DNA of 64,000 bases from Variovorax flavidus (GCF_030317145.1 NZ_JASZYE010000001.1:1054001-1118000); one strand, 5' to 3'. Numbered from the stretch's first letter, positions 36,214 through 48,674 are shown. Translations and numbers: made by a program. Notes: generated from the letters alone by a model not told the origin.

Positions 36214-38142
36214 TCAGGCCTTCGTCGCCCGGAAGATCGCCTCGGCGAGCTGGCCCTGATCGAACGGCTTGGAAAGCCGCAACGTCAGCGGACCCACGTC
36301 GGCGGGCAAGTCGGCATAGCCCGATGCAAGGATGAGCGACAAGTCAGGCCGCTCGGCGCGCAAGACGTCGAACAACTGGGCGCCGGTCATGCCCGGCATC
36401 ACCTGGTCGGAAATGACCAGGCCGACGCCCGGCGTGCGCCGGACCAGATCCAGCGCCTCCTTCGCGCTGCCGGCGCACAGCACCGAATGACCAAGATCCT
36501 CCAGCATGGATGCGGTGCCCGCCAGCACCAGCGCATCATCGTCGACGGCCACGATCACGCGAGCAGCGACTGCCTCCTGAAATTCCGGCGCGGGCGTCGG
36601 CTCGGGTATCGACGGACTGTCCTCCGTCGAGACCGGCAGCCAGAGCAAGGCGCGCGTCCCCACGCCCTCCGAACTCTCCAGCACGAACTTGCCACCCGAC
36701 TGGATCGCCAGCCCGAGAACCATGGGCAGGCCCAGGCCCGTCCCCCTTCCGACGCCCTTGGTCGTGAAGAACGGTTCGATGGCTTGCGAGAGCGTGGCGG
36801 CATTCATGCCGCTGCCACTGTCGGCGAGCGAGAGGCGAAGGTACCTGCCCGCCGCGAGCCTGTCCGCCGGAGTGCCCTCCACTTCGCTGGCCTCGATGGT
36901 GAGCGAACCGCCGTTGGGCATCGCGTCGCGCGCGTTGACGGCGAGATTCAGGATGGCGAGTTCGAGTTGGTTGTGGTCCACCCTGACGGGCTTCAGGCCG
37001 TCCGGGAAGTTTGCGTCGATGCGAATCGTCGGGCCCAGCGTGCGTTCGAGCATCTCCCGCATCCCGCCGATCAGCGACGGAACGTCGACATTGACAGGAC
37101 GCAGCTCCTGCCGGCGCGCGAATGCAAGCATGCGCTGCGTGAGCGACACCCCGCGCTTGGCACCCTGCACCGCGTTGTCCAGGAGGCGGTGCAGCCGCTG
37201 GTCTTCCGGCAGGCCCCGGCGCAGAAGCTCGAGGCTTGTCAGGACGACCATCAGCAGGTTGTTGAAATCGTGTGCGACGCCGCCGGTGAGCTGGCCGATC
37301 GCGTCCAGCTTCTGGGACTGGAACAGCGCTTCCCTGGCCTGCTCGAGGGCGAGTTGCGCCTGACGCTTTTCGGTGATGTCGCGGGTGACCTTGGCAAAGC
37401 CGATGAGGACACCGTTCGCGTCGCGGATGGGGTCGATCACGACGTTGGCCCAGAATTCGGTGCCGTCCTTCCGCACCCGCCAGCCCTCTCCCTCGAAGCG
37501 TCCTTCGGCCGCAGCCGTCGCGAGCGCTCTGGCGGGAAGACCGCGGTCCCGGTCCTCTTGCCGGTAGAAGCGGGAGAAAGAGGTCCCGACGACCTCGTGC
37601 GGCGCATAGCCCTTGGCGCGCTGCGCGCCCGCGTTCCAGCTGGTGATGATTCCGTCGACGTCGAGCATGTAGATCGCGTAGTCGGTCACGGCCTGTACCA
37701 GGAGCCTGAATTGCTCTTCGCTGCGCCGAAGCTTCTCCTCGGCGGCCCGCCGCTCGGTCAGGTCGCGGGTCACCTTCGCGAAGCCCAGCAGTTCGCCGTC
37801 GGGGGCGACGATGGGGTTCACCATGACCTGCGCCCAGAATCGTCCGCCGTCCTTCTTGCGACGCCAGCCTTCCGCTTCATAGCGCCCCTCCCGGGCTGCG
37901 GTGGCCAAGGCCCGAGTCGGCAGGCCGTCGCGAACATCGTCAGGCTCGTAGAAGAGAGAGAAATGCCGCCCTATGATTTCCCGTTCGGCGTAACCCTTGA
38001 GCCGCGCCGCGCCCGGGTTCCAGCTGACCACGAAGCCCTCGCTGTCGAGCATGTAGATGGCGTAGTCGGCGACCGCCTCCACGAGCAGACGGTAGCGCTC
38101 TTCGGTGCTGAACCTGGTCGTGAGTGGCGAGGGATGTTCCAC
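36214..38142 (-). CDS. soluble double-PAS hybrid histidine kinase with receiver domain
   Basis: 642-residue cytosolic hybrid kinase. Two PAS/PAC domains (about 14-130 and 142-258) are closely similar to each other, a tandem duplication with a 128-residue period. The HisKA phosphoacceptor is His291 in GGVAHDFNNLL, and the ATPase domain has NLAVNARDAMP and GTGLGLPMV. A C-terminal receiver has VDDD near 534 and phosphoacceptor Asp579 (ISDQVMPGMTG). No membrane segment is present, so the signal is internal. It starts with GTG at 38142. No partner response regulator is encoded nearby. Confidence 0.9.
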   Translation of the reverse strand: MEHPSPLTTRFSTEERYRLLVEAVADYAIYMLDSEGFVVSWNPGAARLKGYAEREIIGRHFSLFYEPDDVRDGLPTRALATAAREGRYEAEGWRRKKDGGRFWAQVMVNPIVAPDGELLGFAKVTRDLTERRAAEEKLRRSEEQFRLLVQAVTDYAIYMLDVDGIITSWNAGAQRAKGYAPHEVVGTSFSRFYRQEDRDRGLPARALATAAAEGRFEGEGWRVRKDGTEFWANVVIDPIRDANGVLIGFAKVTRDITEKRQAQLALEQAREALFQSQKLDAIGQLTGGVAHDFNNLLMVVLTSLELLRRGLPEDQRLHRLLDNAVQGAKRGVSLTQRMLAFARRQELRPVNVDVPSLIGGMREMLERTLGPTIRIDANFPDGLKPVRVDHNQLELAILNLAVNARDAMPNGGSLTIEASEVEGTPADRLAAGRYLRLSLADSGSGMNAATLSQAIEPFFTTKGVGRGTGLGLPMVLGLAIQSGGKFVLESSEGVGTRALLWLPVSTEDSPSIPEPTPAPEFQEAVAARVIVAVDDDALVLAGTASMLEDLGHSVLCAGSAKEALDLVRRTPGVGLVISDQVMPGMTGAQLFDVLRAERPDLSLILASGYADLPADVGPLTLRLSKPFDQGQLAEAIFRATKA

Positions 38143-38299
38143 TGGTTGAGATGTTCCTGATCTGGGACATTATGAATCGCATCAGGTGAAAATCCGCGAT
38201 GCGTGGAACCTGCCGTGTCACGGGTCCACCGGCGCACAACAACCTTCGGAACGGTTCGTTGAGTCGAGCTTGACCTGACGCTTTCACGGTGCCCATCTC

Positions 38300-38881
38300 A
38301 TGTCGACTCCGATCGAGATCACGACCCAGCGGCTGCTTCTTCGTCAGTGGCGAGACTCGGATCGCGAGCCGTACGCGGCCTTGTGCGCGGATCCGGTCGT
38401 CATGCGTTTCTTCGCCAGCACTCTTTCGCGCGCGGGCAGCGATCGCGACATCGACGCCTGGCGAGGCGACATCGACAACCGGGGCTGGGGCAACTGGGCG
38501 GCGCAGACGCGCGATTCCGGGACCTTCATCGGCTACATCGGGCTTTCCGTTCCCAGGAGAGCGCTTCCGTTCATGCCCTGCGTGGAACTCGGCTATCGCC
38601 TGGCCGAGGCGCATTGGGGCAAGGGCTACGCCACCGAGGGTTCGAAGGCGGTGCTGCGACTGGGCTTCGAACGCCTGGGCCTGGAGGAGATCGTTTCATT
38701 CACCACGCGCCTGAACCTGCCCTCGCGCGCAGTCATGGAACGGGTGGGAATGGTCAACGCCAACGAAGACTTCGATCACCCCGCCTATCCGGAAGGCAGC
38801 GCGATGAGGCGGTGCTGCCTGTACCGCCTCAGCCGGGAGCGGTGGCTTCGCAGCGAGGATGCCGCTCGCGGCTTCGACTGA
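38300..38881 (+). CDS. GNAT-family acetyltransferase (RimJ/RimL type)
   Basis: 193-residue GNAT protein. The N-terminus TTQRLLLRQWRDSDREPYAAL and the acetyl-CoA loop HWGKGYATEGSKAVL are characteristic of the RimJ/RimL branch that acetylates amino groups of proteins or small molecules. Normal length. It is divergent from the hybrid kinase across 157 bp in which no clear operator was found. Substrate unknown. Confidence 0.9.
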   Translation: MSTPIEITTQRLLLRQWRDSDREPYAALCADPVVMRFFASTLSRAGSDRDIDAWRGDIDNRGWGNWAAQTRDSGTFIGYIGLSVPRRALPFMPCVELGYRLAEAHWGKGYATEGSKAVLRLGFERLGLEEIVSFTTRLNLPSRAVMERVGMVNANEDFDHPAYPEGSAMRRCCLYRLSRERWLRSEDAARGFD

Positions 38882-38944
38882 CGCCCCGCGCTGCGGCGAC
38901 CCAGCCGCTCAGGCGAAGATTCCGCCGGGACGCTGAGGCAGGAT

Positions 38945-39172
38945 TCACTCGACCCACGGGCCTCCCAGCATGGCTTGTATGTAGGCCGCGACCTTCACCA
39001 GGTCTGCATCGGACATCGGGATCGGCGGCGCGTCGACAAGGTGCTCGGAGACCAGGTGCAGCTTGGCCGCGGCATTGGGCTGCTCCTGGAGCAGGACCGC
39101 GATCGCCGCAGTGTGGGCGACAGCCCGCAGTTCCAGCGAGCGGAGGCGCGCGTTGACTTCTTCCAGTTCCAT
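38945..39172 (-). CDS. small hypothetical protein
   Basis: 75-residue cytosolic protein. The ATG at 39172 follows AGGAAGG closely, which supports translation. The N-terminal half is helical and Leu/Ala-rich (EVNARLRSLELRAVAH), and the C-terminus ends MSDADLVKVAAYIQAMLGGPWVE. No domain was recognised. It sits between the convergent acetyltransferase gene and the patatin gene. Confidence rests on the ribosome-binding site and coding-like base use. Confidence 0.5.
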   Translation of the reverse strand: MELEEVNARLRSLELRAVAHTAAIAVLLQEQPNAAAKLHLVSEHLVDAPPIPMSDADLVKVAAYIQAMLGGPWVE

Positions 39173-39238
39173 CTTTTGCCTTCCTGGACCGCAGTCCACG
39201 TTGAAGCATCTGGATTCTGCTTCGGAAACGAGGCTGGC

Positions 39239-40705
39239 CTAATTCTTCAGCACTGTCCGTCGCCTCGCTTGCGGTTCGGCAGCCAAGGTGCCGTCGACGT
39301 CCTTCAGCAGACGCTTGAACTCGGGCGAATCCAGGATGATCGTGCCTGCCGCGGCCCGCAGGCGATCAACCGCCTCCTCAGGCAGGACGAAGGACGTCGG
39401 CTGCTGGTTGAGATAGGCCAGTTCCCCCTTGTCCTTCAGCGCAGCGAACGACACGTCGATGGCATAGATCTCGGCGTCCGGCCCGCGGATCGCGGACGCG
39501 AGCGCCGGGTCCTTGTTGTCCGCCATGGCCGCCGACTTGCGGATCCTGCGCATGGTGTTCCAACGTGCCGCCATGTCCCTCAGAAGCTCGACGGCCTCGA
39601 ACGAATAGCGGTCGATCGGCACACCGCTCGACTTGAGCAGGATCTCCACGCTGCCGGGCGGCGATTCGGATTCGTCCCAGTTCGTCGGCGGCACGGACAG
39701 CGAGTTGACGATAAAGACGACGATCCGCTTCGCATTGTCGAGTTGCGTCGGCATGCCGGTTTCCTGCATGGCCTCCAGGATCTCCAGCGAATCGAGCACG
39801 CCGCGCATGCCGACGTTGTCCGATACGCCACCGTCCACCAGATGGAGGTAGGGCCGCTTCTTGCTGTCCTCGAAGTCGCCCAGCGAGCGGAGGGAGCGTA
39901 TCGCGCGGGCCGCCGGTCGCGGCGGGTTGTCGGTATCGGTGAAGCGCTTCACCCACGCGGGAGGCGTCATGTTGCAGGTGCCGCCGTAGTTGTTGATCGT
40001 GACCGGCGAGAGCACCACCGGCACCGCCGACGAGGCGGCGGCGGCGCGCGACAAGGGCACGGCGTTCAGGTCCGAGCACAAGACATCGAACGTGGCCTGC
40101 TGGAAGACGACACGGGCGCCGCTCGAAATGTCGGTTGCCGATGCGAGGATCAGCGGCCCCTTGCCGCGGTTCAGGTCGCCGAAGGTGGCATTGTTGAACA
40201 AGACCTCGTCGTAGAGCTGGGACGCCAGTTCGGACCGCCCCCATCCCAGCGACGACAGCCTGCCCCAGTTGCCGGGATTGAGCGAACGGGAAATGATCTC
40301 GCCCTGTACGTCGCGCTTGAGGAAGCGCTGCTCGTAGTCGTCGAACAGCTTTTCGCCATAGAGGCCGTAGGCCAGCGCGGTGAAGCTGCCGCCCGAGACG
40401 CCCGTGATGATGTCGACCTGGTCGATCAGCCGGCCCCTGCCCTTCGGCGTGACGATCTCGGTGCGGCGCAGGTATTCGAGGACGCCGTATGAAAACGCGG
40501 CGGCGCGCGTGCCCCCACCCGAAAACGCAAGGATGACCAGCGCGTCCTTGTCCTTGACCTCGGCCTGCCGCGTTTCGAAGCGGTAGCCGCTGCCCGGATT
40601 CGCCTGGGCGATCGGCGGATTGACCGGACGCGTGGCACAGCCACCGAGCAGCAGAAGGCAAACGCAAAGACACCCGAGCGCAAAGTGCGATCGGGTCGTT
40701 GTCAT
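39239..40705 (-). CDS. patatin-like phospholipase lipoprotein
   Basis: 488-residue lipoprotein with lipobox LLGGC (Cys23). The patatin fold is shown by the oxyanion motif SGGGTRAAAF (about 62-71), the nucleophile GVSGGS (Ser104) and the catalytic Asp291 in LVDGGVSDN, so the dyad is intact. It should act as a lipid acyl hydrolase at the inner or outer membrane, facing the periplasm. Its ATG overlaps the stop of the NodT-type gene (ATGA), so it belongs to that efflux-like operon. A lipase lipoprotein fused to such an operon is unusual and may remodel or release the exported lipid. Confidence 0.88.
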   Translation of the reverse strand: MTTTRSHFALGCLCVCLLLLGGCATRPVNPPIAQANPGSGYRFETRQAEVKDKDALVILAFSGGGTRAAAFSYGVLEYLRRTEIVTPKGRGRLIDQVDIITGVSGGSFTALAYGLYGEKLFDDYEQRFLKRDVQGEIISRSLNPGNWGRLSSLGWGRSELASQLYDEVLFNNATFGDLNRGKGPLILASATDISSGARVVFQQATFDVLCSDLNAVPLSRAAAASSAVPVVLSPVTINNYGGTCNMTPPAWVKRFTDTDNPPRPAARAIRSLRSLGDFEDSKKRPYLHLVDGGVSDNVGMRGVLDSLEILEAMQETGMPTQLDNAKRIVVFIVNSLSVPPTNWDESESPPGSVEILLKSSGVPIDRYSFEAVELLRDMAARWNTMRRIRKSAAMADNKDPALASAIRGPDAEIYAIDVSFAALKDKGELAYLNQQPTSFVLPEEAVDRLRAAAGTIILDSPEFKRLLKDVDGTLAAEPQARRRTVLKN

Positions 40706-42132
40706 GGCTGCTTCTCCTGGCCCTGCATGGTCGATTCGATCTCGGCGCCGGGACCGAATCCGCCGCCAAGCGCAAGCAGGAGATTGACGCGCTGCACGCG
40801 CCGTTCTGCCTGGACGCGAAGCAGTGTCGAGCGCGCGGCATACACGCTCATCTCCTGCTGCGTCACGGTCCGCAGGTCGCGCGAGCCCACCCGGTAGCGG
40901 GAGTTCTCGATGTCGAGCACTTTCTGCGCATCCCTCGCCTGCGCATCGAGGATCGGCTCGCGGTCGCGCAGGGTGGCTTCTTCCGCCAGCGCCGTCTCGA
41001 CCTCATTGAAGGCCCTGAGCGCGGTCTGCGCCCAGGCGGCCACGGCCAGCTGCTGCTCGGCCGTGCGCGCCTCGACCTGCGCCAGCAGCGCGCCGCCGTG
41101 GAACAGCGGGGCGACCAGGCCCGCGCCGATGCTCGCACTGGGGTTGTCGCGGTCCTTCAGCACGAACATCTCGCTCGTGATCGAAGAGATTCCCGCCGAG
41201 AGCGAGATGCGCGGCAGCCGCGCGGCCTGAGCTTCCTGGGTGCGATCGAAGGCCGCGGCGACGCGACGCTCCGCGGCGACGATGTCCGGGCGGCGTTCGA
41301 GCAGTTCGGACGGCACGCCCGTCCCGACCGGCATGTCGACACGCGGCCACGCGGCGGCCGGCTTGAGGTCCGCGCCGGGGTAGCGGCCGAGAAGCAATTC
41401 AAGCGAGCGCAGCGACTTCGAGTAGGCCAGGTCCAGCTGCCGCTCGGCATCGACGAACGTCTTCAAATTCGCCTGGGCCTGCACGACATCGCTTTCGCTC
41501 GACGCACCGATACGCCAGCGCTGATCCGCAAGCTTGACCGACTGGGTGCTGGTATCGATCATCTGGCGGGCGAGCTGGCGTTGCAACGACGCCTCGGTCG
41601 CGAGGAACCACGACTTCGCGACGAGCGCGGCGATCGACTGGCGCGCCGCCGCGAAATCGGCCTGCGTCGATGCGTATTGGTCCTCTGCGGAACGCCGGGC
41701 ATAGCGCACGCGGCCCCACAGGTCGATTTCCCATGATGCCGAGATCACCCAGCCATTGAGGCCCGACCCATCGCCACCCATCTTGCCGCCGCGCCGGCCG
41801 ATGAGGTCGATGGCGGGCCATATCTGGGCCCCTGCGGCCTTCACGCCCGCAGCGGCCTGCTCGACCCGGGCAGCCGATGCCCGCAGGTCGTTGTTGTAGG
41901 CGAGCGCTTCGGCGACCAGTTGGCTCAGCACCGGGTCGCCGAAGCTCGCGATCCAGTCGTCGCCGACGCTGCCGGATGTCGCACCGGCCTTCCATGCAGC
42001 CGGCGCCGGTGCATTGGGCAGCGACTCGCTGGCCAGCGACGCGCGGTCCGGCGGTGACTTCAACGCGCACCCCGCCGCTCCGAGTGCCGCCAGCGCGATC
42101 GTCGACCAGAAGCGGATGGAGTGCGTATTCAT
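40702..42132 (-). CDS. NodT-family outer-membrane efflux lipoprotein
   Basis: 476-residue outer-membrane factor of the TolC/NodT type with lipobox LGAAGC (Cys22). Two repeats of the outer-membrane efflux domain are present, including SWEIDLWGRVRYARRSA and RRPDIVAAERRVAAAFDRTQ. It forms the outer-membrane duct of a tripartite efflux or secretion system. It lies 9 bp after the HlyD-type gene and is coupled to the patatin gene. Confidence 0.92.
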   Translation of the reverse strand: MNTHSIRFWSTIALAALGAAGCALKSPPDRASLASESLPNAPAPAAWKAGATSGSVGDDWIASFGDPVLSQLVAEALAYNNDLRASAARVEQAAAGVKAAGAQIWPAIDLIGRRGGKMGGDGSGLNGWVISASWEIDLWGRVRYARRSAEDQYASTQADFAAARQSIAALVAKSWFLATEASLQRQLARQMIDTSTQSVKLADQRWRIGASSESDVVQAQANLKTFVDAERQLDLAYSKSLRSLELLLGRYPGADLKPAAAWPRVDMPVGTGVPSELLERRPDIVAAERRVAAAFDRTQEAQAARLPRISLSAGISSITSEMFVLKDRDNPSASIGAGLVAPLFHGGALLAQVEARTAEQQLAVAAWAQTALRAFNEVETALAEEATLRDREPILDAQARDAQKVLDIENSRYRVGSRDLRTVTQQEMSVYAARSTLLRVQAERRVQRVNLLLALGGGFGPGAEIESTMQGQEKQP

Positions 42133-42141
42133 GCGCGACTC

Positions 42142-43278
42142 TCAATGCAGCTTGAGGATCAGCACGTCGAGCTTGGAGCCGACACGCAGGATGATCTTGC
42201 GGATGATGTGGATCAGCGCAAGATGCTGCGTGTAGATGGCGCCGTCGCCCACCGCGCCAGCGGCGAAGAACTCGTCCTGGTGCCGGGGGTCCACGTCGAG
42301 CCTGACGCCGAAACGTCCCGGGGGGATGGGCCCCATGCCGGTCGAGGGCAACTGCGTCGAATTCGCCACCTGTCCCTGGCCCTGCGCCCAGACGATGGAT
42401 TCGACCTTGGCCTTGAACACCGTGCCCGGCCGGGTCTTCAGCGTGAACTCGGCTTCGTCGCCCGGCGCGACCTGGTGCAGTTCGTTCTGCTGATAGAGCG
42501 CGATGACCTGGTACTCGTTCTCCACGAAGGTCATCGCAGGAGTGACCGGGAACGCCGCGGTCATCGAGCCGACCCGCAATTGCAGGTTGATCGCGTAGCC
42601 GTCGGATGGCGCGACGATGGTGGTCTGCGACAACTCCCATCGCGAGTTTTCGAGCTGCGCCTTGATCTGCGCGATTTCCGCCTGATCGTCGTCAACGGTC
42701 GCAGACAGCGTGGCACGCACCTGTGCCTCACCGGCAATCGATGACGCCAACTGAGCCTGCAGCTCCGCCAGGTTGGCTTGCGCCTGTTCGAGCGCGAAGC
42801 GGTCGCCCGCCCCTGAGGCGACCAACTGCCGGTTCTGTTCGACGCGCTTGCGCGCCAGATCCAGCTGCGCCCGCACCACGCCGGACTTCGAGGTCGCGGC
42901 CTTCAGTTCTTCGCGCATCTTGCGCGTGCCGCCCTCGGCATTCGCGAGCTGAGCCTCCAGCGCCTTGACCTGCAGCTGGTACGGTGTCGGATCGATCTTG
43001 AACAGGACGTCGCCACGCTTGATCAGCCGATTCGGCTCGATCGGCACTTCGATCACCCGTCCCCTCACCTGCGGCACGATGTTCACCACGTACTTGAACA
43101 CCCGCACCTCGGTCGTGGACGGCGCGAAGATGTTGAGCAGGAGGACCAGCGCCGTCAGCGCGACGACCGGGATGGTGATGACGATCACCATCGTCACGGT
43201 GTTCCAGGGAAGCCACTTGAACTTGAAGAAGATCAGCCAGACGAAGAAGGCATAGATGCCGAGGAGGATCGCTTCCAT
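42142..43278 (-). CDS. YiaV/EmrA-type HlyD membrane fusion protein
   Basis: 378-residue membrane fusion protein. Two N-terminal hydrophobic segments (about 2-22 and 28-50) precede a lipoyl/barrel-sandwich domain (PQVRGRVIEVPIEPNRLIKRGDVLFKIDP) and a long alpha-helical hairpin (about 100-195). It links an inner-membrane unit to the NodT-type duct. Its neighbour upstream is a YiaW-like DUF3302 gene, and in E. coli yiaW and yiaV form the same pair. Start and stop of the two genes overlap by one base (TAATG). No MFS, RND or ABC pump is present in the operon. Confidence 0.9.
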   Translation of the reverse strand: MEAILLGIYAFFVWLIFFKFKWLPWNTVTMVIVITIPVVALTALVLLLNIFAPSTTEVRVFKYVVNIVPQVRGRVIEVPIEPNRLIKRGDVLFKIDPTPYQLQVKALEAQLANAEGGTRKMREELKAATSKSGVVRAQLDLARKRVEQNRQLVASGAGDRFALEQAQANLAELQAQLASSIAGEAQVRATLSATVDDDQAEIAQIKAQLENSRWELSQTTIVAPSDGYAINLQLRVGSMTAAFPVTPAMTFVENEYQVIALYQQNELHQVAPGDEAEFTLKTRPGTVFKAKVESIVWAQGQGQVANSTQLPSTGMGPIPPGRFGVRLDVDPRHQDEFFAAGAVGDGAIYTQHLALIHIIRKIILRVGSKLDVLILKLH

Positions 43279-43862
43279 TACGCGGCCCCCCCTTCGACCG
43301 TTGCCACGGCTGCGCTCCTTCGCGCCCGCGCGGCCAGCACGCGCTCGCGCACCAGCTGGAGCTCCGGCGTCAGGCTGCCGCGCCGCCCGAGCGCCTCGAG
43401 TTCATCCAGCAGATGGTCGAGGTGCTCGCTCTCCAGCTCGTCGCGATGGGCCTTCTCGCCGTGTTCGACGAAGAAGTCCTCATGCTTCTCGGTGCCGAAG
43501 GCCATCTTGTAGCCGATGGGCCGGGTATAGGCCCAGAGCCAGGCGAGCGGCCAGAGCAACCCACCGAAGACGAGAGACAGCAGGCACAGGGTGTGGATCG
43601 CATCCTTTTGCGGATGGTGGCGCTTCTCGGCGATCTTCTCGGGCATCACGTGCACGATCCAGAACACTGCGATCGCCAGGCAGGGGACCAGCGCCAGCAC
43701 GACCCACGACATGACATCGGCGGCCGTATCGAGCGCATCGCCTTCCAGGAAGGATGCGTGCGCCTGCGAGGCCCATCCCAATGACAGCGCAATCGCTGTC
43801 GAGAGGCCGGCTCGAAGACGACGGCCGCGCCACTTCATTGAACGCCCACGAGGCTGGTGCAT
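43278..43862 (-). CDS. YiaW-like DUF3302 inner-membrane protein
   Basis: 194-residue membrane protein with a signal-like first helix, two further membrane helices (about 48-70 and 88-112) and a charged C-terminal tail. It matches DUF3302/YiaW. The ATG at 43862 has AGGAGG eight bases upstream. It heads the YiaW-YiaV-NodT-patatin operon and may substitute for a conventional pump subunit. Function is undefined in any organism as far as I know. Confidence 0.82.
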   Translation of the reverse strand: MHQPRGRSMKWRGRRLRAGLSTAIALSLGWASQAHASFLEGDALDTAADVMSWVVLALVPCLAIAVFWIVHVMPEKIAEKRHHPQKDAIHTLCLLSLVFGGLLWPLAWLWAYTRPIGYKMAFGTEKHEDFFVEHGEKAHRDELESEHLDHLLDELEALGRRGSLTPELQLVRERVLAARARRSAAVATVEGGAA

Positions 43863-43887
43863 CTGGATCTCCTCCTGATCGAAAACG

Positions 43888-43916
43888 AATGTAACGGCCA
43901 GCGTGGCTTAACGCAA
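43888..43916 (-). promoter_or_regulatory. weak sigma-70-like promoter for the efflux-like operon
   Basis: Reading the minus strand, TTGCGT (43916-43911) and TACATT (43893-43888) are separated by 17 bases and lie 26 bp before the DUF3302 start. Both hexamers match the consensus only partly. Confidence 0.25.
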
Positions 43917-44119
43917 AGGAAATGATCAGCGCCTCGTCCGGCGCGGATGAGCCGCGCCGCTTGCTCCAACCGTAACGCGAAGAAAAGTGCCCGCACTGAC
44001 CGAAGAGGAAACACTTTGTCATTGGACGCCCGGCCTGCCGGCGCGGATCATTGAGCGGCATGCGAGGGCATGGCAATGCATCCGCTTGGCGTGCCTGCGC
44101 TGATCGTGGAGGCAATGAA

Positions 44120-44398
44120 ATGAGCGAAGCCATCTACTGTTTCGACACGGCAACGGTGCGGTTCGCAATCTACCCCGATGGCCCCGAGGGCGAGCGAGTC
44201 GTCGTCGAGATCGCCGAAGATCCGCTGCGCGACCTGTTTGGTGCGGACGGCGGCGGGGACACCCTGGTGGAGGCCTACAAGGCGAACGCCTCGATCATCG
44301 ACGCCTGCGCCTTGGAGCGCCATCACGAGGCGCCTCATCACCCCGTTCTGCTGGAAACCCGGGATTTCGAGGCGATGGAGCATATGGCCGGCGCCTGA
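44120..44398 (+). CDS. small protein, possibly DUF1488 family
   Basis: 92-residue cytosolic protein. GGAGG lies seven bases before the ATG at 44120, strongly supporting this start over an upstream one. The sequence (VRFAIYPDGPEGERVVVEIAEDPLRDLFGA, then a helical tail) resembles DUF1488 proteins in length and pattern, but the assignment is tentative. It is a single gene between the efflux-like operon and the convergent glycoside hydrolase genes. Upstream lies a 257-bp non-coding gap. Confidence 0.6.
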   Translation: MSEAIYCFDTATVRFAIYPDGPEGERVVVEIAEDPLRDLFGADGGGDTLVEAYKANASIIDACALERHHEAPHHPVLLETRDFEAMEHMAGA

Positions 44399-44399
44399 G

Positions 44400-44416
44400 C
44401 TGACTGACGGAGTCAG
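44400..44416. terminator. small hairpin between convergent genes
   Basis: CTGACT-gacgg-AGTCAG is a perfect 6-bp stem right after the small plus-strand gene. It overlaps the stop codon of the convergent GH13 gene. There is no T-run, so any terminator role is speculative. Confidence 0.25.
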
Positions 44417-45899
44417 GTGAGCCGTTGCACATCGAAAACATGCCGGCCCCATGGCGGCATGTCCAGGAACAGCCCACGGGCAAGCAGGTCATCGCCTGCC
44501 CGGTCGTAGACCGCCGGGCCGAGCAGATCGCGTAGCTGCAAGGTGCATCCCGCCATCTGCGGCATGGGAACGCGCACGAAGCACTGGGACTGCTGCGGCG
44601 AACAGTTCACGGCCGCGAGCAGCCATGGCTGCCCGGCCCCTTCCCAACGGAAGGCGATGAAGTTGTCCGCCGTGGGGTTCTCGGCCCATGCCGGAACGCA
44701 CTCCAGCAAGGACCAGCGGCCTTCGCGCACGATCGGCAGGCGCAGCACGGCGAGCAGCCGCTCGTAGATTCGCTGGAGTGCGGCGTCCACGGCTTCATCC
44801 GGCGCGCGGACCAGATGCGGCGAGATCCGTGCTCGCCGACCCTCGAGCTGCCCCTCGTGGAAGAAACGCAGGCCCGGCGAGAGATAGGTGAGCACCGCGG
44901 CGGCTGCGTGCATTTCCGGCGCGAAGGTGGATGCCGCTCGCGGCTCGTCGTGGTTCTCCAGGAAACGCGCCAGCCTGTCCTGATAGCCCATGTCCGCGCA
45001 CAGGTGCTCGCGCACTGGGCGAGCGTGCTGCTCTTTCAAGCGGTCGTACAAGCGCTTGTCGTAGGTGTAGTCGAAGCCCTGTTGCTGCAGGGTCCACTCC
45101 ATGTCCCAGTACACCTCGGCCATGAACAGGAACGCCGGATGCGTGCGCCGCACCGTCGCGATGGCCTTCGGCCAGAAGGGCTCGGCGCGGATGCCCCAGG
45201 TGCGCTCGAACACCTCGGGCAGCACCAGCATGGCCATGTCGCAGCGCACGCCGTCGCACTGGCCGGCGATGCGTTCCAGTTCGCCGACCATCGCAGCCTG
45301 GAGCGCCGGATTGCCGTAGTCGAGTTGCAGCGTGTCGGGCCAGCCATCGAAGTACGGGTCGCGGCCATAGGCGAGCAGGAGCGGCCCGCTTGCCGTCGCC
45401 ACGCGGCCGAAATTCTGCGGCGAACGCGCCAGATCGGCTTCGCTGCCGGGGACGAAATAGTCCGGGTGATCGTCCGTCCACGGATGATCCGGCGCCATGT
45501 GGTTCGGCACGAAGTCGAGCATCAGGTTCAGCCCTCGCGCGCGCATGCGCGCCCGCAGCCGCGCCAGGGCGTCATTGCCGCCCAGGGCCGCATGCACGCG
45601 GTAGTCGGCAATGGCAAAGCCCGAGCCTCCAATGTCCTCCTCGCGCAGATCAGGCAGCGTGTGCTCGAATTCGCGCCGCCACGACAGATTGCTGCGCGAG
45701 ACCCGCTGCGCCGCCTCCCCCGTCTGCCAGACGCTGAGCAGCCAGAGCCAGTCGAAACCCATCTCCGCCAGTCGATCCAGTTCGGCGTCGGCGATGTCGT
45801 CCAGCGTGGCCGGACGCCCGAGCGAATGCGACAGCGCGGTGAGCCAGACGCGTGTGTTGATCTGGTACAGCGCCGGATAGCGAGGCTTTTGCACGGCGC

Positions 45900-45903
<4 letters not shown>
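44413..45903 (-). CDS. GH13 alpha-amylase-family glycoside hydrolase
   Basis: 496-residue GH13-type protein. Conserved region I is visible in LNLMLDFVPNHMAPDHPW, region II in GVRCDMAMLV (nucleophile Asp), region III around FMAEVYWDMEW (acid/base Glu) and region IV in FLENHDEPRAAS, so the catalytic set is complete. A GTG at 45903 overlaps the stop of the upstream gene (GTGA), so translation is coupled. It likely acts on alpha-glucosides. The partner GH63-like enzyme suggests processing of one glucosylated compound. No glycogen or trehalose biosynthesis gene is nearby. Confidence 0.88.

Positions 45904-48674
<2,771 letters not shown>

Noticed and set aside
43480..44133. 217-residue open frame on the minus strand
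   Set aside because: It overlaps the DUF3302 gene in another frame and the intergenic gap, and shows no domain or ribosome-binding site.
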